From NCBI GenBank assembly GCA_011330835.1, contig DRPO01000319.1, positions 1-17,482 on the forward strand: a DNA stretch of 17,482 nucleotides. Reading direction: 5' to 3'. The DNA is from Gammaproteobacteria bacterium. GTDB taxonomy: Bacteria > Pseudomonadota > Gammaproteobacteria > UWMA-0217. Below the pieces are notes generated by a model. That model was not told the origin of the DNA and made no database searches. It was given only the letters and a program-made list of their open reading frames with translations. The position numbers and the translations under genes are program-made. This document shows positions 7,827 to 16,104 of the stretch, piece by piece (the stretch's first letter is position 1; each line of letters starts with the position of its first letter).

Positions 7827-8047
7827 TCGCGTCGGGACAGGGGATTCCTCCGACTGATTGGGGGCGCCGCCGGTTTGCCTCGCTCGACCGGGGGACATGA
7901 ACACGCTCAAGGCGCGTTAGATTGAATCACATCACACTACGAAGAACTTCCTACCCCCGCTCTTCGGAAAAATGTTGACCCCGTCACCTACAACTGACAG
8001 CAACGGGCCTATAACAGTCTCGTCCAGCAGCAATGACGAGAGCAATC
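7827..8047. other. Intergenic region with a weak Fnr/Crp-like site
   Basis: There are 221 bases between the anchor gene and the small membrane protein. TTGAATCACATCAC at 7922-7935 resembles the TTGA-N6-TCA dyad of Fnr/Crp proteins, with one poor base in each outer position. A TATAAC at 8010-8015 could be a -10 element, but no -35 sits at proper spacing. A seven-codon ATG frame (7890-7920) after a GGGGGA is probably chance. Confidence 0.25.
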
Positions 8048-8188
8048 ATGAAAACCCACTATCCCAACAAGTTTCCCGTCGAAGAAGGCCCGATAGTCGG
8101 CAACGCCCTCTCGGCGGCCTTCGCCATCGGTGTCTTGATGGCGCTCGTGGGCGTCGCGGTCTCCACCATCGTCCGCTTCCTCGCCTGA
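8048..8188 (+). CDS. Small single-helix membrane protein (46 aa), function unknown
   Basis: ATG to TGA encodes 46 residues. The N-terminal part is short, polar and charged (starts MKTHYPNKFPVEEGP). One clear transmembrane helix covers about residues 20-42 (AFAIGVLMALVGVAVSTIV), and the end is RFLA. A weak purine-rich site (ACGAGAG) precedes the start. A strong hairpin terminator 22 bases after the stop supports a real transcript. I do not recognise the family. It lies on the same strand after the nitrate reductase/anchor operon, so it could be a small accessory subunit of that membrane complex, but nothing in the sequence proves this. Confidence 0.6.
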   Translation: MKTHYPNKFPVEEGPIVGNALSAAFAIGVLMALVGVAVSTIVRFLA

Positions 8189-8210
8189 GTCTTACCTTCC
8201 ATGTTCAACG

Positions 8211-8240
8211 CCATGGCCCAGGGAATGGGCCATGGATTTT
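8211..8240 (+). terminator. Hairpin terminator after the 46-residue protein gene
   Basis: A perfect 10-base-pair stem, CCATGGCCCA (8211-8220) with TGGGCCATGG (8226-8235), and loop GGGAA, followed by ATTTT on the plus strand. It sits between two convergent genes. The minus side lacks a T run, so it acts mainly for the plus strand. Confidence 0.7.
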
Positions 8241-8893
8241 CACTTCTCCCCCGGGAATCGCGAAGGCAGAGCCCTGATAACGCGAATCACTCTGTTTTCC
8301 ATTCGGATATAGCCCCGCCTTTTCAATCCATTCACTAGCTTCGTGACCATCTCGCGGCTTGCGCCGACCAACCCGCCCAGCTCCCGATGTTTCAGCGGCA
8401 GGGGTTCGGCATAACCGCTGCGGTAATGGTCTTCCATCTCTTCCAGAAACACTTTGAGGCGCTGGTAGACAGATCCGGAGACATGGGACGCCACACGCCC
8501 GGACAACTGCCGAATGCGGCTCGCCAATAACACAAACATCATGGCGGACAATTCCGGCTGCTCGCGGGCGACCAGCCGCGCTCGGGATCTCGACAGGTAA
8601 ACTAGCTCGCAGTCGCTCAACGCGGCGACGCTGGCTGACCGGGGCCGTCCATCGATCAACGACAATTCGCCAAACAGACTGCCCGGCCCTTCGATCCGAT
8701 AGATGATTTCCATGCCATTCATCTCACTGGAAAATATCTTGACGTAGCCGGACCGCACCAGATAGAGGGCGTCGGCGTCATCGCCTTCGAAAGCGATCAG
8801 GCAACCGGCGCGGTAACGTCGCGGCAAGCCATAAGGCGCCAGCAAGGTAAAATCAGGTTTGCCGGCAGGGTAGTGATTATCCGGAAACATCAT
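8240..8893 (-). CDS. Crp/Fnr family transcriptional regulator
   Basis: A 217-residue regulator. The N-terminal cyclic-nucleotide-binding fold has the phosphate-binding signature FGELSLIDGRPRSA (G75, E76, R85, S86), as in Crp, so a cyclic nucleotide ligand is plausible. There is no N-terminal Cys cluster, which argues against an Fnr-type oxygen sensor. The C-terminal winged helix-turn-helix (about 165-200) keeps the recognition-helix S179-R180-E181 and following V183 pattern of Crp. Its ATG overlaps the stop of the outer-membrane gene by four bases (ATGA), so it is translationally coupled to the secretion operon. It may control that operon or the divergent RTX gene, which is inference. A cyclic di-nucleotide effector cannot be excluded. 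Confidence 0.93.
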   Translation of the reverse strand: MMFPDNHYPAGKPDFTLLAPYGLPRRYRAGCLIAFEGDDADALYLVRSGYVKIFSSEMNGMEIIYRIEGPGSLFGELSLIDGRPRSASVAALSDCELVYLSRSRARLVAREQPELSAMMFVLLASRIRQLSGRVASHVSGSVYQRLKVFLEEMEDHYRSGYAEPLPLKHRELGGLVGASREMVTKLVNGLKRRGYIRMENRVIRVIRALPSRFPGEK

Positions 8894-10308
8894 TGCCCGC
8901 CCTCCCTCGCGACGGTTTGCTCCGCCCAGCCGCCTCCGAGGGATTCATAAAGCGTAACCGTTTCGCCCAGTATCGCCTGATAGTTATCCAGCAAGGCCTG
9001 CGATGCTTCCAGCAGGGAGCGTTCCGCCTCGAACAGGTCGAGTTGGGAAATCAGGCCCTCGGCCAATTGGCCGCGACGTTTCTCGGCCACGGTCTCAAGC
9101 GTTTTTTCCCGAGCCCGCAGCAACTGATGCTGGCGCTTGCGGTTCTCCAGGCTGGTCAATGCATTTTCCACTTCTTCGAAAGCGGTGAGGACGGTACGCC
9201 GATAACGCGCCTTCTCGAATTCCATCCTGGCTTCGCTGCCGGCAATTCGGGCCTTGACGGCTGGATCGAATAGGGGAATGGATATCAGCGACGCCAGGCC
9301 CAGCGTCCAATTGTTGAGCAAACGCGAAAATATCGGGCTGGCGTAACCGCTGTTCCCGGTCAGGCTGAATGAAGGCAACTTCGCGAGCCTGGCCTGCCCC
9401 AGCAGATGGTGAGCGCGCAATACCCGGTATTCCGCCTCGACAATATCCGGTCGGCGCGCCACCAGTTGAGAAGGCAGGCCCACCGGAATATCCACCGGAT
9501 GAACGATATTTCTCAGGCCGCCGGGAGGAATCGCCAGTTTCCCGGCAGGCTTGCCCAACAGCGTCGCCAAGTGATTTTCGCGAAGCTGTCGCCGACGCCG
9601 CAATTCCAGCAACTCGCGTTTTAGACGATTCAGCTCCGCGGCCTGTGAATCCACCTCGACCTGGGTCGCGAAGCCCGCCGCCAGGCGGGCCTGAAATACA
9701 TCGAGACTCTTTCGGGTCGCGTCGATAGACGACTGACGCAAGCCGATCTGCTCATCCAGACGGCGAAGATCGAAATAGGTGCGCGCCACGGTGGCGGTCA
9801 CCTTGAGCCATACCGCGCGCCGCGCCGCCTGGGTGGAGGCCTGCGCCGCAACGTTGGCGTCGATTCCCTTTTTCAACCTCCCCCAGATATCCAGCTCCCA
9901 GTTCAATCGCCCCTGCAGGGAATATTGTCCCGAAACCCGATCCCGATCGCCGAACGACTCCCGGCGACTCGCCCGGCCATCCAGATTGATGACGGGCAAG
10001 CGTCTTCCGCGAGAACCTTGCAGCGCCGCCTCGGCGGCCTGAACGCGCGCCGTTGCGATCCGGATATCCAGATTGTGGGCGATGGCCGAGTTCACCAGCA
10101 TGTCCAGCGCCGGGTCGCCAAAGTTCCGCCACCATTCCAGCCTGAGCGCCGCTTTTTCGTTTCGGGAGGGGGCCGCCTTCCATACCTCCTTCTCCGGCAG
10201 GGCCGGACGCTGATAAGGCGGCTGTTTCACCACTGAGCAGCCACTGACAACAAGCAACATGAGGCCACCTGAAACAAGGTATTTCCAGTATCCAATTTGC
10301 GCCTTCAT
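8890..10308 (-). CDS. NodT-family outer-membrane efflux lipoprotein
   Basis: A TolC-like outer-membrane channel. The chosen start at 10308 gives a 25-residue signal with the lipobox VVSGC, predicting a lipid-anchored mature Cys. An upstream in-frame ATG at 10335 would add nine residues and overlap the adaptor gene; the 10308 start follows the adaptor stop in the compact form TGA-G-ATG. Family landmarks are WWRNFGDPALDMLVNSAIAHN near the N-terminus, the ELDIWGR motif, VARRPDIVEAEYRV, and the second long-helix region with AFEEVENAL. NodT proteins normally serve RND pumps; here it sits with an ABC exporter and adaptor and probably forms the outer-membrane exit of the type I system (inference from the operon). 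Confidence 0.9.
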   Translation of the reverse strand: MKAQIGYWKYLVSGGLMLLVVSGCSVVKQPPYQRPALPEKEVWKAAPSRNEKAALRLEWWRNFGDPALDMLVNSAIAHNLDIRIATARVQAAEAALQGSRGRRLPVINLDGRASRRESFGDRDRVSGQYSLQGRLNWELDIWGRLKKGIDANVAAQASTQAARRAVWLKVTATVARTYFDLRRLDEQIGLRQSSIDATRKSLDVFQARLAAGFATQVEVDSQAAELNRLKRELLELRRRRQLRENHLATLLGKPAGKLAIPPGGLRNIVHPVDIPVGLPSQLVARRPDIVEAEYRVLRAHHLLGQARLAKLPSFSLTGNSGYASPIFSRLLNNWTLGLASLISIPLFDPAVKARIAGSEARMEFEKARYRRTVLTAFEEVENALTSLENRKRQHQLLRAREKTLETVAEKRRGQLAEGLISQLDLFEAERSLLEASQALLDNYQAILGETVTLYESLGGGWAEQTVAREGGQ

Positions 10309-10309
10309 C

Positions 10310-11728
10310 TCAAGTTTCCCGCATTGACTTTTCATGGAAAATAATGATGGGGTTGAGGATGTAGTCCAGCATTGTGCGCCGGTGCGTCCTCAAGAAAACG
10401 GTCGCCGACATGCCGGGGTGGAGCTGAGGCAACCTGGCGTGCTTCAGTGATTCTTTATCCACCGATACCTCCACCTCGTAATAGCTTTGATGGGTGGATT
10501 TGTCGTACAACCTGTCCGCCGAGACATGCTCGACCCGCCCCAACACAATGGGCGTCCTCCGGGCGGGAAAGGCGGTAAAACGAATGTCCGCGATCTGTCC
10601 GGCGCTCACCTCGTCAATGTCCCCGACCGCGACCCGGGCGTAGATCACCAGTTGATCTTCGTCCGGGACGATATCCAGAATCCGGCCCCCAGGCGGCAGA
10701 ACGCTGCCCGGATGCAAGGGCTCCATTGCCAGGACCGTTCCCGCGACCCGCGCCCGGATACTTTGCCGGGTCACCGCATCCTCGAGCGGCCGACGCTGCT
10801 CGAACAGGCGCCGCTCCTCCTTTTCCAGGTCGGAAAGCGACTGGCTCGCCTGGTTGACATAGTTCGAGCGGATTTCCTGTTTCTGTACGCTCAGCGAAGC
10901 AATCTTCTTGCGCGCCCGACTGATCTGCGTGCGCCGGTTTTCAAGCTGGGCGCGGTAATCGGCCGCCTCGCGTTGCAGGTTCGACAGGGCGTTGCGCGTC
11001 ATGTAGTTTTGGGAAACCAGCCGCTTTGCATTCGCTATTTCATTTTTCAACAAATCGTAAGCGTTCTGGATTTGCGTTATTTCCCGGCGCAGACCCGCGA
11101 TCTCGGCGCGCGCATCGGATTGTTGGGCGTCGACCAGTTTCAACTGGATATCGAGCATGGCGCGGTTCGTCTGGAAGCTCTCCCTTTCGGCGGCAATCAT
11201 TGCGGCGACCGCGGGCTTTCCGTCATGAAGCAGATCCTCCGGAAAATCAGGCGTCCGACTCAACGCCCTCTCCGCCATCAGCCGGCTCTTGCGAATGCGC
11301 ACCGCGTCAAGTCCGGACTGGACGACAGCCAGTTCGGACTCAACGGACTTGTCGACGATTTCGATCAACACCTGACCGACCTTGACCTGATCCCCTTCGT
11401 GAACGTGAACCGAGGCGACGATACCGCCTTCCTGGTGCTGTACCGTGGTGCGATGATCGACGACTTCCACATGACCCGAGCCGATAATGGCCGCTTCGAT
11501 GGGCGCGGTGACAATCCATAGTGTAAGGACAACCACGGTGACCACGATGACCGACGCGCCCAGCCAGAATGCGCGTCGGGCCTGGCCCGCCGCGATCTGG
11601 AATAGCGAATCGTCCTGCGCAACCACGGTTTCTTGTGTCGCCGTATCGGGCCGCGATTTGGGCGCCGGTCCCGCCGGAGATTCGATGGCGCCCTGAACCA
11701 GTCCCACGAATTTAGTGCGCAACAGCAT
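10310..11728 (-). CDS. HlyD/PrtE-family type I secretion membrane fusion protein
   Basis: A 472-residue periplasmic adaptor. It has an N-terminal cytoplasmic stretch, one transmembrane helix at about 53-74, a lipoyl-like half (EGGIVASVHVHEGDQVKVG, about 100-120), a long coiled coil at about 130-310, the second half of the lipoyl/barrel domain, and the typical C-terminal GMSATVFLRTHRRTMLDYILNPI end. It links the inner-membrane ABC exporter to the outer-membrane channel. The start overlaps the end of the exporter gene by 17 bases, and the stop abuts the NodT-type gene, so the three proteins are probably made together. Confidence 0.94.
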   Translation of the reverse strand: MLLRTKFVGLVQGAIESPAGPAPKSRPDTATQETVVAQDDSLFQIAAGQARRAFWLGASVIVVTVVVLTLWIVTAPIEAAIIGSGHVEVVDHRTTVQHQEGGIVASVHVHEGDQVKVGQVLIEIVDKSVESELAVVQSGLDAVRIRKSRLMAERALSRTPDFPEDLLHDGKPAVAAMIAAERESFQTNRAMLDIQLKLVDAQQSDARAEIAGLRREITQIQNAYDLLKNEIANAKRLVSQNYMTRNALSNLQREAADYRAQLENRRTQISRARKKIASLSVQKQEIRSNYVNQASQSLSDLEKEERRLFEQRRPLEDAVTRQSIRARVAGTVLAMEPLHPGSVLPPGGRILDIVPDEDQLVIYARVAVGDIDEVSAGQIADIRFTAFPARRTPIVLGRVEHVSADRLYDKSTHQSYYEVEVSVDKESLKHARLPQLHPGMSATVFLRTHRRTMLDYILNPIIIFHEKSMRET

Positions 11729-13433
11729 GACGCGCCCCCCGTGCCTTGCGCCGAGCCTTCAAGGCGCTGACCTGAACGTTCTGCATCGCCTTGAGCATTT
11801 TGTCGGCGGTGGAAATGTTGGTAATCACTCCGCGGCGCATCACGGCCACCCGATCGACGCCCGTCAGAATGCCTGGTCGGTGAGTAATCACGATCACCGT
11901 GACGCCTTTTTGTTTCAGCAAGTCGAGGCATACGAACAGGGCGCGCTCACCCTCGGAATCGACCGAGGCATTGGGCTCGTCCAGAACCACCACCTGGGGA
12001 TCGCCGTAAACCGCTCGCGCCAGCGCTATCCGCTGTTGTTCGCCGGCGGACAGGGGGCGGCCATTGGCGCCCAGCTCGGTGTCATAGCCATTGGGCAGCC
12101 GCCGAACCAGACCATCCACGCCCGCCATGCGAGCCGCGCGCATGACTGCCTGCTCATCGGGTTTTTGCATGCGCGCGATATTTTCAGCGACGGTTCCCGC
12201 GAACAGCGTGCTGTTTTGCGGAAGGTAGCCGATCGTTTTTCCCCGCTCGGTGGAAGACCAGTGATGAACCGGGGAATGATCGATCAGGGCGTGACCGGAA
12301 AATGGGGGCAGCACGCCAATCAGCGTTTTCGCCAACGTCGTCTTGCCTGCGCCGATGGCGCCAACAACCGCCAGGGATTCCCCGGGACGCACCTCGAAGG
12401 AGAGCCCTTTCAATAACAGCGTTCCGTCGTCCGGCGCTCTGACGACCAGATCCTTGACCTCGACCCATCCCCTGGCTGTGTGATCCCTCCATGCGGAACG
12501 TGCGTCTGAACCGCCCCTGAAATCCCGATGCAACCGCTTGACCGCGCTGGCGGCCTGCAAGTAGACCGGCAAACTGGAAATAAACAGCTCGACTGGCGCC
12601 AGCATCCGACCGAACAGAATGGTTGCCGCGATCAGAATCCCGGAACTCGCTTCCAGATTGATGACCAACCAGGCCGCGGCGCCGATCATGACGATCTGCA
12701 ACAGCTGCCGCATTCCTCTCGACACCGCCTGTATCGACCCGCCGGTTGCGCTGGAAGACGCGAGCAACCGCTGTGCCTCTCTCGCGGGCTCCCGCCATCG
12801 CTCCACGACGGCGTCCGTCATGCCCAGCGCATAGGTCAGATCGTGGCGGGACAGCGCCTCGTTGATACCGGTATCAGCTTTTTTCCCCACCTCCTCGGTG
12901 CGTCCGCGGTAGTGGCGGTCGATCCAGATACCCGCAAACCCGGTCGTCACAATGGCCACGACGCCCAGCAGGGCGATATGCCCCAAAACGGGATGGAAAT
13001 AATAAATGACGCCGAGAAATACCGGCGTCCACGGCGCATCGAACAGCGCGGTCACCGCATGACTCGACAGCAGCTTTTTGACTGAAAGCAAATCCCCCAG
13101 TGTCGCCTTGTCCGAGCCGCGACCCAAGGCGTTATCCAGGGTATTTCTCACCAACCCCGTCGAGAGCAGCGCGTCCAGCTTCAGCACAATGGCTATGAGC
13201 AATTTCTTGCGCCCGATATCCAGGGCAATCATCGACACGACCAGCGTGACCGCCAGCAACGTCAATACAGCAAGGGTTTCATGGCTACGGGTTGTAATGA
13301 CCCGATCGAAAACCTGCAAAAGGTAAATGGGCTGAGCCAGCAAAAACAGATTCATGAACGTACTGAACACGCCAATGGCGACAAACCATTTGATAAAACG
13401 GGAACGGACAATCATTTTTTTCCACCATGTCAT
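11712..13433 (-). CDS. PrtD-family type I secretion ABC transporter (permease/ATPase)
   Basis: A 573-residue exporter half-transporter with a membrane domain (about residues 15-300) carrying the PIYLLQVFDRV and LFDAPWTPVFL motifs of the PrtD group. The ATPase domain follows: Walker A GAIGAGKTT (358-366), Q-loop Q406, signature LSAGEQQR (461-468, a variant of LSGGQQQR), Walker B VVVLDE (481-486) and H-loop H518. There is no N-terminal C39 peptidase or C39-like domain, which fits the protease/lipase exporter group whose substrates carry an uncleaved C-terminal signal. TTGAGG just before the ATG is a ribosome site with short spacing; residue 7 is an alternative start. It is divergent from the RTX gene, its likely cargo. 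Confidence 0.94.
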   Translation of the reverse strand: MTWWKKMIVRSRFIKWFVAIGVFSTFMNLFLLAQPIYLLQVFDRVITTRSHETLAVLTLLAVTLVVSMIALDIGRKKLLIAIVLKLDALLSTGLVRNTLDNALGRGSDKATLGDLLSVKKLLSSHAVTALFDAPWTPVFLGVIYYFHPVLGHIALLGVVAIVTTGFAGIWIDRHYRGRTEEVGKKADTGINEALSRHDLTYALGMTDAVVERWREPAREAQRLLASSSATGGSIQAVSRGMRQLLQIVMIGAAAWLVINLEASSGILIAATILFGRMLAPVELFISSLPVYLQAASAVKRLHRDFRGGSDARSAWRDHTARGWVEVKDLVVRAPDDGTLLLKGLSFEVRPGESLAVVGAIGAGKTTLAKTLIGVLPPFSGHALIDHSPVHHWSSTERGKTIGYLPQNSTLFAGTVAENIARMQKPDEQAVMRAARMAGVDGLVRRLPNGYDTELGANGRPLSAGEQQRIALARAVYGDPQVVVLDEPNASVDSEGERALFVCLDLLKQKGVTVIVITHRPGILTGVDRVAVMRRGVITNISTADKMLKAMQNVQVSALKARRKARGARHAVAH

Positions 13434-13651
13434 GCCTCAAGGTGGACCGATCATATTCCAGCTTTCGCCAACGTCATTCCCAAAAACACGATGCTTCGGC
13501 GTGAAAATTCACAAGCCGCCAGTTAAGCCGTTAACAGGATCTCTCAGCCCCCTCTGGAAGAATACGCCTTGCCCGGACGGTGAACGTTCGCGGCGCCAAC
13601 CCTGGCGAAAGCCAGCTCTTTTCAACCGACTATTCATTGAGGAACAACATC
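13434..13651. promoter_or_regulatory. Divergent intergenic region between the exporter operon and the RTX gene
   Basis: These 218 bases must hold both divergent promoters, though no clear -35/-10 pair is visible. A GNRA-loop hairpin (CTGGC-GAAA-GCCAG, 13602-13615) followed by CTCTTTTC lies in the likely leader of the RTX gene. No riboswitch signature was recognised. Confidence 0.4.
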
Positions 13652-14305
13652 ATGGGCATTTTTAATGTTTCCGTTGACGGAACCCCCAACGCCGACACTA
13701 TTGACCTGCCTTTGAGCAGCGATTTCGACATCACGGTTCATGGCTATCAAGACAACGATACGCTGAGCACCGGCGATGGCGATGACGCGTTGTATGGCGA
13801 CGAAGGCAATGACAGCCTCGACGGCCGGGGCGGCGCCGACATTCTTCGTGGCGGCGACGGTGATGACACCTTGCGCTACGACGCCGACGACACCGCGGTC
13901 GACGGGGGAGAAAACGCGGACGCCTCCGACGATTTCGACACCGTTGAGGTTGATCCCGCCAGCTCGGGCGTATTCGACTTTTCCGAAGCCGGCCTGGCCA
14001 ATATCGAGCAAATCGACCTGGGCGCCGGCGCGGGCAATGCGTTCCACATGGTGGGCCACGACCTTCCCGGGCCTCTGGAGATTGGGGTAAGCGTGGCCGA
14101 TGTCGAATCCGCCACCGACAGCAACAACGCACTGGTGGTTTCAGGGGACGCCAACGATAGCGTCAACCTTTCCAATGCCGAATGGACGCTCTCGATGAGC
14201 GGCGTGGAAGCCGTCCCGTCAAGCACGGAACTCTATGACATCTACGAGGCCGCTGACGGCAGCGGCGCCATGCTGGTGGTGGACAGTGACATCAATATCA
14301 CCTGA
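13652..14305 (+). CDS. Small RTX-repeat calcium-binding protein, likely type I secretion substrate
   Basis: A 217-residue, strongly acidic protein. The start at 13652 is preceded by TGAGGA at good spacing; an upstream ATG at 13580 lacks a ribosome site. Residues about 38-75 carry four consecutive RTX nonapeptides (GDGDDALYG, GDEGNDSLD, GRGGADILR, GGDGDDTLR), which bind calcium and fold as a beta roll outside the cell. The rest has no recognisable catalytic domain. There is no N-terminal signal peptide, and the C-terminus ends in a hydrophobic-acidic tail (MLVVDSDINIT), as in type I secreted proteins. Its position divergent from a complete exporter operon supports secretion. It could be an adhesin, surface layer or biofilm protein; the function is unknown. 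Confidence 0.87.
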   Translation: MGIFNVSVDGTPNADTIDLPLSSDFDITVHGYQDNDTLSTGDGDDALYGDEGNDSLDGRGGADILRGGDGDDTLRYDADDTAVDGGENADASDDFDTVEVDPASSGVFDFSEAGLANIEQIDLGAGAGNAFHMVGHDLPGPLEIGVSVADVESATDSNNALVVSGDANDSVNLSNAEWTLSMSGVEAVPSSTELYDIYEAADGSGAMLVVDSDINIT

Positions 14306-14319
14306 CGCCTTTTCCGGCG

Positions 14320-14350
14320 AAAGGCCCGCTTTTGCGGGCCTTTCCTTTCT
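14320..14350 (+). terminator. Rho-independent terminator of the RTX gene
   Basis: A perfect 10-base-pair stem, AAAGGCCCGC (14320-14329) with GCGGGCCTTT (14334-14343), loop TTTT, then CCTTTCT. It lies 15 bases after the RTX stop, so the RTX protein is probably a single-gene transcript separate from the transporter gene downstream. Confidence 0.9.
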
Positions 14351-14378
14351 GAAAAAGAGCGAAATCCCCGGGAACAGC

Positions 14379-14384
14379 TATAAT
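14379..14384 (+). promoter_or_regulatory. Possible -10 element before the TpsB gene
   Basis: A perfect TATAAT sits 7 bases before the annotated ATG at 14392. No -35 match is found 16-18 bases upstream. If it is used, the transcript would be nearly leaderless or the true start would lie downstream. It could also be chance. Confidence 0.3.
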
Positions 14385-14391
14385 TTCGAAC

Positions 14392-16074
14392 ATGTGTCAC
14401 CGGTCGACATCTCCCCGCGCGGGATCGGATCGATATACTCATCCGGGTTTGCTTGCCCAACTGAGTCCGGTTTTTCTCGCGCTGTTGCTTTCGAAACCCT
14501 GCCACGCTCAATCGTTGAACCAAATTCCAATCGCGCCCCCCCGGCACGCGACCAAAGTGCTTCCTGAACTCCCGGTCGGGGAAAATAACGCCGAACTTCC
14601 GCTTGTTGTTGCTCCACGGTTAAGGGAGATTCGTTTCGAAGGCAATCAGCTCTTCAGTCAGTCGGAGCTACGCAAGGCCGTCGAAAAGTATGTGAACCGC
14701 GTTATCACAGCGGATGATCTACAGCGCATTCGCGAACAGATCACGCGCTACTATGTCGATCATGGCTATATCAATTCGCAAGCCATTATTCCCGACCAGT
14801 CGCTAGATACCGGCGTCTTGACTGTTCGGGTGCTGGAAGGGAAACTCGGCGATATCCGGATTTTCGATTTTCAGAATCTCCGCATTCGCCCGGAGCATAT
14901 TTCCCATCGCCTGAAGCGCCCATCCGATCAGGCGCTCGATATCAATCGCCTTGGACGGCGTCTACGGCTTTTACATCAGAAGCCCATTATCGAAAGTTTG
15001 CAAACGGAACTGGCGCCCGGCCTCAAACCCGCCGAAAGCATCCTCAATGTTCGGGTGCGCGAGGCCAGGCGTTACCGTTATGGCGCGTCCGTGAACAACG
15101 CCCGATCCCCGAGCATCGGCGAATACCGGGTAGAAGGCTGGTGGCGGGATCAGGATTTGACGCGCCGCGCGGACCAGCTTTCCGTTACGGCGGGCCTTAC
15201 CGCCGGGCTAAAGGATGTCGCCATAGACTACCAGCTGCCGGTTGGCGCGAACGATGCGGCCCTGCGCCTCGCCGCCAGCCACAGCGAGTCCGCGATTATC
15301 GAGGAGCCCTTCGATCAGATCAATATTTCCAGCACGACAAGCTCCGCGTCGCTGGCCTGGGATTTCCCGCTAATCCATTATCCCGACCGTTCGCTCATCA
15401 ATACCTTTTCCCTGGAAAAAAGACGTAGCAAGAGCCTGCTGGGCGGCGAACCTTTCGAATTTTCACCTGGCGCGAGCAATGGCGTTGCGCGGGTATCCGT
15501 CTTGCGCTGGAGCCTCGAAGGCGTGCGAAAATCAGGAAACGCCATTCTCGCCTTCAATTCGCGTTTCAGTTTTGGCCTGGGCGGGCTTGGGGGAGGCACG
15601 GAAAACATCGGCTCCGCGCCGGACGGAAACTTTTTCGACTGGTTCGGACAATTCCAGTGGGTCAAACGATTCGGGAAATTCAAGTCGCTGCTGCGATTGC
15701 AAGCGCAACGCAGCAGGGATAAGCTGCTGGCGCTTGAAAAATACGGCCTCGGCGGCGCGCGCTCGGTGCGAGGTTATCGGGAGAACCTGTTCGTGCGGGA
15801 CGAGGGCTGGATGGCGTCTATCGAAACTCGTTACGCCCTGATGGCGGGAAAGCTGGAGCTGGCGCTGTTTTTCGACAGCGGCGGGGCGCGCAATCTGGGC
15901 TCCAGCGAATCCAGCGAAACGCTGGAAAGCGTCGGCCTGGGGCTGCGCTGGCATCCGCTCGCCAGTCTGCAAATGCAAGGCTATTGGGCGCAACCGTTGA
16001 AATCGGTCGAACTGGGCGCCAACCGGGGACTTCAGGATCGGGGGCTTCACTTTTCGCTGGAATACGAGTTTTAA
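14392..16074 (+). CDS. TpsB/FhaC-family two-partner secretion outer-membrane transporter
   Basis: A 560-residue outer-membrane transporter of the Omp85/TpsB superfamily. A signal-like hydrophobic stretch (LSPVFLALLLSKPCHA, cleavage after about A39) follows a long basic N-region, which suggests the start is uncertain. Two POTRA domains cover about 78-152 and 153-227. A 16-strand beta barrel follows, with the L6 loop motif V459-R-G-Y462 and a terminal phenylalanine (LEYEF), as expected for barrel assembly. It exports a large TpsA exoprotein. The only candidate partner in view is the haemagglutinin-like gene on the opposite strand downstream; the pairing is inferred. No good ribosome site precedes the ATG. 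Confidence 0.92.
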   Translation: MCHRSTSPRAGSDRYTHPGLLAQLSPVFLALLLSKPCHAQSLNQIPIAPPRHATKVLPELPVGENNAELPLVVAPRLREIRFEGNQLFSQSELRKAVEKYVNRVITADDLQRIREQITRYYVDHGYINSQAIIPDQSLDTGVLTVRVLEGKLGDIRIFDFQNLRIRPEHISHRLKRPSDQALDINRLGRRLRLLHQKPIIESLQTELAPGLKPAESILNVRVREARRYRYGASVNNARSPSIGEYRVEGWWRDQDLTRRADQLSVTAGLTAGLKDVAIDYQLPVGANDAALRLAASHSESAIIEEPFDQINISSTTSSASLAWDFPLIHYPDRSLINTFSLEKRRSKSLLGGEPFEFSPGASNGVARVSVLRWSLEGVRKSGNAILAFNSRFSFGLGGLGGGTENIGSAPDGNFFDWFGQFQWVKRFGKFKSLLRLQAQRSRDKLLALEKYGLGGARSVRGYRENLFVRDEGWMASIETRYALMAGKLELALFFDSGGARNLGSSESSETLESVGLGLRWHPLASLQMQGYWAQPLKSVELGANRGLQDRGLHFSLEYEF

Positions 16075-16104
16075 CCCGTATCCTTATACTTCTCGCGCCC
16101 CCTT

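Noticed and set aside
5889..7910. A 673-codon open frame on the minus strand opposite the anchor fusion gene
   Set aside because: It has no recognisable domain, a Gln/Ala/Gly-rich composition, and overlaps four conserved ferredoxin motifs read on the plus strand.
7890..7920. A seven-codon leader peptide
   Set aside because: Only a start, stop and G-rich stretch support it, with no regulatory codon run or following attenuator hairpin.
13580..13651. An upstream start adding 24 residues to the RTX protein
   Set aside because: No ribosome site precedes it, whereas the ATG at 13652 has TGAGGA at normal spacing.
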